A stretch of 21,352 nucleotides of DNA from an uncultured Spirochaetales bacterium (GTDB lineage: Bacteria; Spirochaetota; Spirochaetia; Sphaerochaetales; Sphaerochaetaceae). The translations under genes and the position numbers were made by a program. Below the pieces are notes generated by a model. The model was given only the letters and a program-made list of their open reading frames with translations, searched no databases and had not been told where the DNA came from. Positions 1 through 6,906 of this stretch are shown piece by piece; the stretch's first letter is position 1, and each line of letters starts with the position of its first letter. The stretch covers positions 1 through 21,352 of the forward strand of contig CAKQJZ010000032.1 of NCBI GenBank assembly GCA_934247875.1, read 5' to 3'.

Positions 1-59
1 CAAATGGTTCAGAATTCAAAAAAAGATGGACAAGATTCATTCAATGGAAAATAAACCTT

Positions 60-137
60 TCATGCGTTTGTCCTGAATATGATTCGCATGATATAGTCTT
101 TTCTTCAATCTGATGGTATTATAATTTGTCCAAGGAG
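60..137 (+). promoter_or_regulatory. aspS promoter region with inverted repeat and extended ribosome binding site
   Basis: A perfect -10 (TATAAT, 120-125) lies 6 nt before the ribosome binding site AAGGAG (132-137), which would give a leader of about 14 nt; its -35 is weak. An alternative promoter is TTGTCC (68-73), an 18-nt spacer and TATAGT (92-97). A 7-bp inverted repeat, TCATGCG (60-66) and CGCATGA (85-91), brackets that -35 and spacer and could be an operator. The first 60 bases contain no gene I can recognise; an open frame ending at 52-54 may be the tail of an upstream plus-strand gene. Confidence 0.45.
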
Positions 138-145
138 TGATAATA

Positions 146-1930
146 ATGGAAGAAGCTTTCATGCAGAGAACATTTACCTGTGGCGAACTAAGAGCCAAAG
201 ATGAAGGTAAGAGTGTAGTTCTCAATGGTTGGGTACATAGAGATAGAAACCACGGTGCCCTTCACTTCATCAGCTTACGTGACAGATATGGTCTGACACA
301 GGTTGTAGTAGATGATGATGCTCCAGCAGAGCTAAGCAAAGCAGCATCAGAGTTGAAGCTTGAATATTGCATTGCTGTAAAAGGCGTTGTTCGCCGTCGT
401 CCAGATGACATGATCAATAGTGATATGGCAACTGGAGAGATTGAGGTCAAAGCAGAGAAGATTGAGATCTTGAGCCAGTGCGCTACTTTGCCTTTCATGA
501 TTGAAGACGAGACAAACGCTAAAGAAGATCTAAGACTCAAATACAGATTCCTTGATTTAAGAAGCAAAGGCATGCAGGATAGAATCCAGCTACGCCATGA
601 GCTGATCAAGGCTATCAGAGAGTATTTCTATAAGACAGATTTCTATGAGATTGAGACACCTACTCTCATCAGATCTACACCAGAGGGTGCAAGAGACTTC
701 CTCGTTCCTTCAAGAATATATCTAGGAAAGTTCTTCGCGCTTCCACAGTCTCCACAGCTTTATAAGCAGCTGTTGATGGTATCTGGCTTCGATAAGTATT
801 TCCAGATTGCACGCTGTTACAGAGATGAAGACCCAAGAGGCGATAGACAGCTTGAATTCACACAGCTCGATATCGAGATGAGCTTTGTTAAGAGAGACGA
901 TGTTCTCGCTCTCATTGAAGACCTCTTCAATGATGTTTTCAAGAAAGTCCTGAACGTTGAGCTGCCTCTTCATTTCAGAAGAATCACTTACTATGATGCA
1001 ATGAATACATATGGCTGTGATAAGCCAGATCTACGCTTCGGCTTAGAGATGCATGACGCAGCTGAATGGGCTAAAGAATCAACATTCAATGCATTTACAG
1101 AAACACTTGAAAACGGTGGATCTATCAAATACATCGTTGCCCCAAAGAGTGAGTGCCGCGACTACACAAGAAAGTATCTTGCAGAGCTTGAAGCTGCAGC
1201 TAAGATTTATGGCGCTGCCTCTCTTGCATGGATGAAGGTCGATAACTCTACTATCTCTGGTGGTGTTTCAAAGTATTTCCAGGGCAAAGAGAGCTTGGTT
1301 CTTGAGAAGACAGGAGCTAAAGATGGAGACGTTATCCTCATCGTTGCACATAACAACTGGAAAAAGTGCTGCAACAGCTTAGGTGCTGTAAGAAGCAAGC
1401 TCGGTGCAGACTTGAACCTCATTGGACCAGGATATGCATTCTGCTGGATTATCGACTTCCCTCTATTTGAGTTCAACGAAGACGAAGGCCACTGGGAAGC
1501 AGCTCACCATATGTTCTCTATGCCTCAGGTTGAGTATCTTGATACTCTTGAGTCTGATCCAGGTTCAGTCAAGGGCGACCTATATGACTTAGTACTCAAT
1601 GGCTATGAGCTTGCAAGCGGCTCTATAAGAATCCACGATATCGAGCTTCAGAAGCGCATATTCAGAATCTGCAACATTCCAGATGACGTAGCAGAGCAGA
1701 AGTTCGGATTCCTACTCGATGCATTCAAGTTCTCTCCACCACCACATGGAGGAATCGCACCTGGAATCGATAGACTATGCATGATCGTTGCCAATCAGGC
1801 ATCAATCAAAGAAGTCATCGTATTCCCTAAGAATACAGCAGCTCTTTCTCCAATGGATGACTCACCTTCTTATGTTGAAGATAAGCAGCTTGAAGAGCTT
1901 GGGCTGATTATCAAGAAGAAAGAGAACTGA
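146..1930 (+). CDS. aspS: Aspartate--tRNA ligase
   Basis: Class II aminoacyl-tRNA synthetase that charges tRNA-Asp in the cytoplasm. The 594-residue product has the usual bacterial AspRS length and order: an N-terminal OB-fold anticodon-binding domain (about 10-110, with GWVHRDRNHG), the catalytic core with motif 1 near 165-190 (ETPTL...TPEGARDFLVP), motif 2 near 224-242 (RCYRDEDPRGDRQLEFTQLD), the bacterial insertion domain, and motif 3 near 535-543 (GGIAPGIDR). I chose the ATG at 146 because AAGGAG (132-137) lies 8 nt upstream. An in-frame GTG at 137 overlaps that site, and a second ATG at 161 (MQRTF, where many AspRS proteins begin) is too far from it. The next gene starts 4 nt after the stop, so the two are probably cotranscribed. 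Confidence 0.97.
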   Translation: MEEAFMQRTFTCGELRAKDEGKSVVLNGWVHRDRNHGALHFISLRDRYGLTQVVVDDDAPAELSKAASELKLEYCIAVKGVVRRRPDDMINSDMATGEIEVKAEKIEILSQCATLPFMIEDETNAKEDLRLKYRFLDLRSKGMQDRIQLRHELIKAIREYFYKTDFYEIETPTLIRSTPEGARDFLVPSRIYLGKFFALPQSPQLYKQLLMVSGFDKYFQIARCYRDEDPRGDRQLEFTQLDIEMSFVKRDDVLALIEDLFNDVFKKVLNVELPLHFRRITYYDAMNTYGCDKPDLRFGLEMHDAAEWAKESTFNAFTETLENGGSIKYIVAPKSECRDYTRKYLAELEAAAKIYGAASLAWMKVDNSTISGGVSKYFQGKESLVLEKTGAKDGDVILIVAHNNWKKCCNSLGAVRSKLGADLNLIGPGYAFCWIIDFPLFEFNEDEGHWEAAHHMFSMPQVEYLDTLESDPGSVKGDLYDLVLNGYELASGSIRIHDIELQKRIFRICNIPDDVAEQKFGFLLDAFKFSPPPHGGIAPGIDRLCMIVANQASIKEVIVFPKNTAALSPMDDSPSYVEDKQLEELGLIIKKKEN

Positions 1931-1934
1931 TTAA

Positions 1935-3104
1935 TTGAATAAGCAGATATATCCAGCTCTGATTATCGGAGCTGGAGCTTCGGGCCTTTTTGCCTCATCT
2001 TTATTAGGCAGGAAGGCCTTAGTTTTAGATAGCAACAACACGAGTGGCAAAAAGCTAGCACTCACTGGCGGCGGAAGATGCAACTATACTCATGCATCCA
2101 CGCCTGATGAGCTTTTAGAGCACTACAGAGGGCCTAAAGCTGCTATAAAGAGAATACTCTACTCTTTTCCTCCAGAGAAAATAATCAAATACTTCAAAGA
2201 ACTTGGAATAGATGAAGAAATAACTGATGAAGGCAAAGTGTTTCCAAAGCATGGAGATGCAATCTCTATAATTGAAGCGCTCTCTCGTAATTCAGATATC
2301 AGACTTGGAGAGAAAGTCATCAGCGTAGAGAAATCAGATGGCATCTTCACTATAGCGACAGAGAAAAGCATATACAAAGCACATAATGTAATAGTAGCTA
2401 CTGGCTGCAATGCATATAAAGATACAGGAAGCGATGGCAGAGGAATTGAGATACTGAAGCAATTTGGCCATGAAGCAACTCCTTTCACTCCTGCCCTTGC
2501 GCCTATAGAGCTTGAAAGGAACCTCAAAAGCGCTGAAAACATTACGCTCGATTTGGTCTTAAAGTGCGGCAAAGAGCAATATAGAGGCAGCGCAATGATC
2601 ACGAAGCGTGGTCTAACAGGCCCAGCAGCTCAGAATATTTCATATTTGCTCTCTAAAAAGAGAGAAATCAAGATTTGCTTTTGTGAAATATCAAAAGAAG
2701 AGATCAAAAGAAAGAATGGAAAGCTATTATTGAAGAATGCGCTTCCGCTCCCACCTCGTTTAAGCGAAGCAGTATTGAAAGACATTGCAAACAAGAAGAT
2801 TGCAGAACTCACAAAGAAAGATCTAGAAACTATAGAGAGAGAACTGACGCACTATAGAACAAGTGCGAGAGCTATAGAGTCTGGTGCTATGACAAGCTAT
2901 GGCGGTGCGCTTCTTGAAGATTTTGATTTGAAGACAATGGAATCAAAGAAAGCAAGTGGCTTATATGCTTCTGGCGATATTCTCTCACCTTCAGCTGACT
3001 CGGGTGGCTACTCTCTTACGTTTGCATTTGCAACTGCTTATATAGCAGCTTCAGCAATTGAGAGAAGCCTCGAAAATAGTAATTGCAATGAGCTGTATAA
3101 TTAA
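1935..3104 (+). CDS. BaiN/HI0933-family FAD-dependent flavoprotein (NAD(P)/FAD oxidoreductase)
   Basis: A 389-residue flavoprotein of the HI0933/BaiN family. The N-terminus carries the dinucleotide-binding fold (GAGASG, residues 12-17, then a loop leading to SGKKLALTGGGRCNYTH, the family's signature). The C-terminal FAD contact reads YASGDILSPSADSGGYSLTFAFATAY (about 343-368, written here as one motif). BaiN itself reduces bile-acid intermediates, but most family members have no known substrate, so I do not assign one. The start is a TTG at 1935, needed to keep the glycine-rich motif, with no clear Shine-Dalgarno. It begins 4 nt after aspS and probably depends on that transcript for translation. 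Confidence 0.88.
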   Translation: MNKQIYPALIIGAGASGLFASSLLGRKALVLDSNNTSGKKLALTGGGRCNYTHASTPDELLEHYRGPKAAIKRILYSFPPEKIIKYFKELGIDEEITDEGKVFPKHGDAISIIEALSRNSDIRLGEKVISVEKSDGIFTIATEKSIYKAHNVIVATGCNAYKDTGSDGRGIEILKQFGHEATPFTPALAPIELERNLKSAENITLDLVLKCGKEQYRGSAMITKRGLTGPAAQNISYLLSKKREIKICFCEISKEEIKRKNGKLLLKNALPLPPRLSEAVLKDIANKKIAELTKKDLETIERELTHYRTSARAIESGAMTSYGGALLEDFDLKTMESKKASGLYASGDILSPSADSGGYSLTFAFATAYIAASAIERSLENSNCNELYN

Positions 3105-3128
3105 AGTATTAATTAGATAGAGGGATAT

Positions 3129-3644
3129 ATGAATAGAGAAAGACAAATTGAACTATTTGATGATTTCAGATCTTCGATGCTCTCATATTTCTCTCGCTAT
3201 AATGGCAAAGAAGAGATAAAGAGAAAGAGCACAACAAGCCACAGAATAGCTAACGCGCTCTCACGCGAAATGCCAGGCGTGGAGATAGATCTTGACCTTG
3301 ATAATGTCGATATTCTTCTGCACAGTGGAGATAAGCCAATTCTTGCCCTATTCTGGTCTTATACATACCTCACAGAGAAAGAGAAAGAAGAAGCAAGACT
3401 CTACCACGCAAAGAAAAACCCTTCTCTTACACTTGCTTTCTCGCTCCTAGAAGAGAAGGATTACATATTAGTCTATAGATTCGAGAGCGATTATCTTGAA
3501 TACCTGCATATAGATAAAGAAGATTTCTCTGAATACTTATTGAAGCGCTGCCAGATCGATAAAGAGAATGATGAGAGTGAAGGTCAGCTCATGCTCGATA
3601 TTCCAAGAGCTAAGCGCAAGAGAAAGAAAGCGAAGACAGAATAA
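3129..3644 (+). CDS. Hypothetical protein, 171 residues
   Basis: I do not recognise this protein. It is soluble, highly charged, with no signal peptide or membrane segment. The middle (about 50-120) has an alternating pattern of hydrophobic strands and helices (VDILLHSGDKPILALFWSY, then a helix, then SLTLAFSLLEE and YILVYRF), which loosely resembles a nuclease-like alpha/beta core but lacks a convincing catalytic set. The C-terminus is a strongly basic tail (RAKRKRKKAKTE), as in nucleic-acid-binding proteins. GAGGG (3120-3124) lies 4 nt before the ATG, and the 24-nt gap from the flavoprotein gene suggests the same operon as aspS. Its stop abuts the stop of the convergent gene with no spacer. 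Confidence 0.7.
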   Translation: MNRERQIELFDDFRSSMLSYFSRYNGKEEIKRKSTTSHRIANALSREMPGVEIDLDLDNVDILLHSGDKPILALFWSYTYLTEKEKEEARLYHAKKNPSLTLAFSLLEEKDYILVYRFESDYLEYLHIDKEDFSEYLLKRCQIDKENDESEGQLMLDIPRAKRKRKKAKTE

Positions 3645-4394
3645 TCAGATCTTGCTCTTCTTATTCTTCAGCGGATCTATTACGCTGACTTCTCCAACGA
3701 GTTTATAGACAGCTCTCTTATGAGCGTCTTCACACCCATTCCAGTCTTTGTCTTTATTCTCGCTCTTATACTTCTGGCTCATCCACCAATCATCATGCTG
3801 GACTCTATCTAAGTTACGCTCAAGCAGAGAGAAGATAGCTTTATAGAACTCTAAGAGCGCATCTCCAGATAGTGCGTCTTTAGCGACTTCTGCAAGCTTT
3901 AGAGTATGCTCTACGCAAAAGCCTTTGGAAGCTAGAAGCGCTTTCTTGAAATCTGGGTCTTCAGCAAAGAGAGCAGCAACTGTGTATGCATAGCGATAGA
4001 GTCTATCTTCCATTCTTGTGCAGATAAGACACCCATTCATGCGCTCACTCCAGCGTGCTTTGAACTCTTCTATAGCCTTCTCTGCTTTCTTAGCTTTAGA
4101 AGCGCTCTCTATAGCACGGAATGAGGATGAAAGAGAATCCTTATTCTCATCATAATAAGTATCCATCAAGAGAGATAAAGACTGAGGCTTTCCGCCTTCA
4201 GCTAATGCTCTCATATGAGTTTTGCAAAAGCCATATTTATTGGTCTCAACTCTCACTTCTGGAGTCATGATAGCTGAAGAGAGATAGTAAGAGACAGCGT
4301 CCTTCTCTGCCTCCTTTGTAAGGGAGCAGAGAAAGCACTCTTCATTTTTCTTTAAACTATCCCAGACAGGAATAGTCTCTAAAACGATTTTCAA
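3645..4394 (-). CDS. DUF6062-like protein with duplicated CxxC...CxxH modules
   Basis: A 249-residue protein that resembles proteins annotated DUF6062 in Firmicutes and spirochaetes; the function is unknown. Its clear feature is an internal duplication: C20-x2-C23 with C57-x2-H60 (ECFLC...FCKTH), and C122-x2-C125 with C160-x2-H163 (GCLIC...FCVEH). Each half should bind one metal ion, probably zinc, within a helical domain. No signal peptide or membrane segment is present. The start is a TTG whose last two bases are the first two of the upstream transketolase stop codon (TTGA overlap), so translation is probably coupled. It is the last gene of the aldolase-transketolase operon, with no terminator before the convergent neighbour. 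Confidence 0.8.
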   Translation of the reverse strand: MKIVLETIPVWDSLKKNEECFLCSLTKEAEKDAVSYYLSSAIMTPEVRVETNKYGFCKTHMRALAEGGKPQSLSLLMDTYYDENKDSLSSSFRAIESASKAKKAEKAIEEFKARWSERMNGCLICTRMEDRLYRYAYTVAALFAEDPDFKKALLASKGFCVEHTLKLAEVAKDALSGDALLEFYKAIFSLLERNLDRVQHDDWWMSQKYKSENKDKDWNGCEDAHKRAVYKLVGEVSVIDPLKNKKSKI

Positions 4395-5338
4395 CCGATT
4401 AGATCCTTTGCAATCTTTGCTGCATTCTCACCTGTGAAGCCAAATGCATCTTTCAAGTACTTGAGGTTGCCTACTTCTCCGAATCTCTCTCCAACATTCA
4501 AGAAAGCCATCTTTGTAGGCATCTTTAAAGCAAGAAGCCCTGCAATCATCTCACCAACGCCACCAGCATAGCGGCCATTTTCCATGACAACCATCTTTTT
4601 GCAGCGCTCAGCTACTTTCAAGATCAACTCTTCATCAAGAGGTCTGATAGTATGAAGATCGACGACAGTTGCTTTGATTCCATCTTTTTCAAGAATCTCT
4701 TTAGCTTCAAGGGCAGCATCAACCATAACAGCACCAGTTGCAACAAGAGCTACATCTTCACCGCTTGCAAGCTCAATGCCCTTTCCAAGCTCAATCTTGT
4801 CATCAAGAGTATAGCGATGAACGATGGACTTTCTTGGAGTTCTGATATATGCAGACTTGCCTGACTTATAGCACTGCCAAGTAAGATCATATAGTGACTG
4901 GCCATCACTAGGCTCAACGATGATGAAATCTGGAATCTGTCTGAAAAGCGCAATATCTTCAAATGGCATATGAGTACCGCCATTGTACTGCGCAGTAATG
5001 CCAGGGTCAGAACCGATAACAATCACTCTCTGCTTTGCGTATCCAACAGAGATAAACAGCTGATCATAGTCACGTCTTGATGCAAAACAGCCAAATGAGT
5101 GAATGAAAGGAACAAGACCAACGCTGGACATGCCAGAAGCTACGCCAACGAGGTTAGCTTCTGCAATGCCTACATTGAAGAATCTATTTGGGAACTCTTT
5201 CTGGAATGCAGTAGAGCCAATGCAGCTAGACAAGTCAGCATCCAAGAAAACTACCTTATCATCCTCTTTTGCAATATCAATAGCAGCACCGATTACTGCT
5301 TCTTTGTAGTGATTATATGTGCTAGTATCCTTTTTCAT
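4391..5338 (-). CDS. Transketolase, C-terminal subunit (split type)
   Basis: The pyrimidine-binding and C-terminal half of a two-gene transketolase, 315 residues, the usual length for the split form. E60, in FNVGIAEANLVGVASGM, is the conserved glutamate that contacts the thiamine ring. Later come the phosphate-binding segment (EPSDGQSLYDLTW, IRTPRKS) and the C-terminal domain (VALVATGAVMVDAALEAKEIL, VDLHTIRPLD). Together with the N-terminal partner it should move two-carbon ketol units between sugar phosphates in the cytoplasm. The ATG overlaps the partner's stop (TAATG), with a GAGAGGAAAG ribosome binding site just upstream. Other split thiamine enzymes of similar architecture exist, so the donor sugar is not fixed by sequence. 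Confidence 0.92.
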   Translation of the reverse strand: MKKDTSTYNHYKEAVIGAAIDIAKEDDKVVFLDADLSSCIGSTAFQKEFPNRFFNVGIAEANLVGVASGMSSVGLVPFIHSFGCFASRRDYDQLFISVGYAKQRVIVIGSDPGITAQYNGGTHMPFEDIALFRQIPDFIIVEPSDGQSLYDLTWQCYKSGKSAYIRTPRKSIVHRYTLDDKIELGKGIELASGEDVALVATGAVMVDAALEAKEILEKDGIKATVVDLHTIRPLDEELILKVAERCKKMVVMENGRYAGGVGEMIAGLLALKMPTKMAFLNVGERFGEVGNLKYLKDAFGFTGENAAKIAKDLIG

Positions 5339-6180
5339 TATCTTTCCTCTCTCTTTCTGAGTGCCTCAATAGCCTCTTCAGCAACTTCTTTTGTAATAGG
5401 CATAGAGTGGTTCGCCTTAATACCCTCTCCTGGAATGAATCCACAGCTCTTGATAGTGTTTAGAATAATCATCTTTGGCTTACCGCTTTCAGATGCTTTA
5501 GCACTCTTTATAGCGCTATCGATCTCTTCAAATGAGTGGCCATTGATTGAATAGACTTCCCAGCCAAAGCTGTCCCAGCGCTCTTTCATCATATCAGATG
5601 TAGATGGGATAATATCCTTTGTGTATCCATCAAGCTGCTGTCCATTGAGGTCTAAGAAGCCAATGAAGTGATCAAGCTTCTCGGCACCTGCGAACTCTGC
5701 AGCTTCCCAGATCTGCCCTTCCTGAGCCTCTCCATCTCCGATGATTGAATATGTATAAGCATTGATGCCTTTGACTCTGTTTCCAAGTGCAATGCCTGTT
5801 GCAGCTGAGAAGCCCTGGCCAAGAGAACCTGCTGTGAAATCGACGCCAGGAGTCTTTGTCATATCTACATGAGAAGGAAGTTTAGTTCCACCCTGGTTAA
5901 GAGTAGCTAGCATCTCTTCTGGAATATAGTCTTTAAGTGAAAGAGTTGCATAAACAGCGGGACCAGAGTGGCCTTTAGATACAACTAAGCGATCTCTATC
6001 CTCTTTCTTAGGATTCTTTGCATCTACATTCATCTCATGAAAATAGAGATATGCAAGAATCTCTACAATTGACATGCTTCCGCCAATATGGCCTGAACCA
6101 AAAGATGCAATTTCTCTGATTGTTCTGCATCTGATCTCAAAAGCCTTATCTTTAAGGCTATTCAAAGTCTTCTCATCCAT
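5338..6180 (-). CDS. Transketolase, N-terminal subunit (split type)
   Basis: The pyrophosphate-binding half of the split transketolase, 280 residues. Visible are GSGHIGGSMS (H31), SKGHSGPAVYATL (H71), the GSLGQG loop (118-123) and the thiamine pyrophosphate/metal motif GDGEAQEGQ (148-156) ending in DLNGQQLDG (N179). These are transketolase rather than pyruvate dehydrogenase or DXP synthase signatures. The ATG at 6180 has GAGGAAAT upstream. It lies 3 nt after the aldolase gene and overlaps the C-terminal subunit by 1 bp, so the two halves should be made in equal amounts. With the adjacent aldolase it probably feeds a specific sugar into the pentose phosphate pathway instead of being the general housekeeping enzyme; that last point is inference. 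Confidence 0.93.
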   Translation of the reverse strand: MDEKTLNSLKDKAFEIRCRTIREIASFGSGHIGGSMSIVEILAYLYFHEMNVDAKNPKKEDRDRLVVSKGHSGPAVYATLSLKDYIPEEMLATLNQGGTKLPSHVDMTKTPGVDFTAGSLGQGFSAATGIALGNRVKGINAYTYSIIGDGEAQEGQIWEAAEFAGAEKLDHFIGFLDLNGQQLDGYTKDIIPSTSDMMKERWDSFGWEVYSINGHSFEEIDSAIKSAKASESGKPKMIILNTIKSCGFIPGEGIKANHSMPITKEVAEEAIEALRKREER

Positions 6181-6183
6181 TTT

Positions 6184-6807
6184 TTATTTCCTCATTTCTA
6201 GAATATTCGCTTTATCTATATCCTTGATATCATCACATGGAACAAAGTGTGAAAGAAAAGTCAGCTTAGCTGCTTGCTCTAAACACTCTAAGCGGTCAAA
6301 CGCATTCAAAAGCGTCTTTCCAGTTGCAAGTGCTCCATGATTTTCTAATAATAACGCATCATTATTCTTTATATAAAGTGCAACTTTTTCAGCAAGAGCG
6401 ACAGTGCCCATCAAGCAATATGGAACCTTCTCGACTCTTTCTCCTAAAAGATAGTAGCTCTCAGCAATCAAAGAGAGATTTATGCTCTCTTTTGAAGCAG
6501 AATAAAGACAAGAGAATGTAGGATGCGAATGCACAACGCTATTAACATCCTCTCTTTCAAGATAGATGCGCCTATGCATCTCTGTCTCTATTGAGAGCTT
6601 AAATGGAGATAGATTCTCACCGCTCTTTAGATCTACAAGTGCAATGTCATCAGCAGTAAGAGAGCTTTTATCTTTGCCAGATGGAGTAATAGCCATCAAA
6701 GCTCCAAACCTCGCACTAGTATTTCCGCCTGTGCTAGTTGTAAGGCCCCGCTCATACAGTCGCCTCATAGTAGCTGCTACAGCCTCTTTAACTTCTTTCT
6801 CAGTCAT
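6184..6807 (-). CDS. Class II aldolase/adducin family protein (FucA/AraD-like)
   Basis: A 207-residue zinc-dependent class II aldolase or epimerase. The three metal histidines are H93 and H95 (VVHSHPTF) and H157 (ENHGAL), and the catalytic acid is E74 (SIETEMH), in the spacing seen in L-fuculose-phosphate aldolase. The phosphate-binding stretch is TTSTGGNTSARFG (23-35). Substrate cannot be read from sequence; L-fuculose- or other ketose-1-phosphates are possible. An in-frame GTG at 6843 would add 12 residues, but the family begins close to the ATG at 6807. There is no Shine-Dalgarno; instead a -10-like TACCAT lies exactly 6 nt upstream, so the mRNA may be leaderless. First gene of the operon with the transketolase subunits. 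Confidence 0.88.
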   Translation of the reverse strand: MTEKEVKEAVAATMRRLYERGLTTSTGGNTSARFGALMAITPSGKDKSSLTADDIALVDLKSGENLSPFKLSIETEMHRRIYLEREDVNSVVHSHPTFSCLYSASKESINLSLIAESYYLLGERVEKVPYCLMGTVALAEKVALYIKNNDALLLENHGALATGKTLLNAFDRLECLEQAAKLTFLSHFVPCDDIKDIDKANILEMRK

Positions 6808-6813
6808 ATAATG

Positions 6814-6842
6814 ATGGTAGCATATCTCAAAGCCGCTTTCCA
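6814..6842 (-). promoter_or_regulatory. Candidate promoter of the aldolase-transketolase operon
   Basis: On the minus strand, TGGAAA (6837-6842), a 17-nt spacer and TACCAT (6814-6819). The hexamer ends 6 nt before the ATG, placing the transcription start on the start codon. Each hexamer matches consensus at 4 of 6 positions, so this is moderate support alone; the repeated 6-nt geometry elsewhere in the window strengthens it. Confidence 0.4.
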
Positions 6843-6852
6843 CTTATCAATC

Positions 6853-6881
6853 TTGAGGAATATGTAGCAATTCAATATAAT
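6853..6881 (+). promoter_or_regulatory. proS promoter
   Basis: TTGAGG (6853-6858), a 17-nt spacer and a perfect TATAAT (6876-6881). Transcription should start near 6888, giving a leader of under 20 nt that contains the GAGGAG ribosome binding site (6892-6897). The promoter sits back to back with the divergent aldolase promoter, the two -35 elements being 10 nt apart. Confidence 0.65.
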
Positions 6882-6906
6882 GTGACGCGTTGAGGAGATG
6901 ATAACG

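Noticed and set aside
1..60. Short open frames in the first 60 bases that could be the end of an upstream gene
   Set aside because: Two plus-strand frames end at 52-54 and near 75 and a third runs to about 110. None is recognisable, so no CDS was called.
137..139. GTG start for aspS
   Set aside because: It lies inside the AAGGAG ribosome binding site; the ATG at 146 has the right spacing.
262..609. Long minus-strand open frames inside aspS, proS, the transketolase genes and htpG
   Set aside because: They are shadows of well-supported genes, lack ribosome binding sites and show no recognisable domains.
6841..6843. GTG start giving a 219-residue aldolase
   Set aside because: The additional 12 residues do not resemble the family, and the ATG at 6807 fits both the homologues and the promoter geometry.
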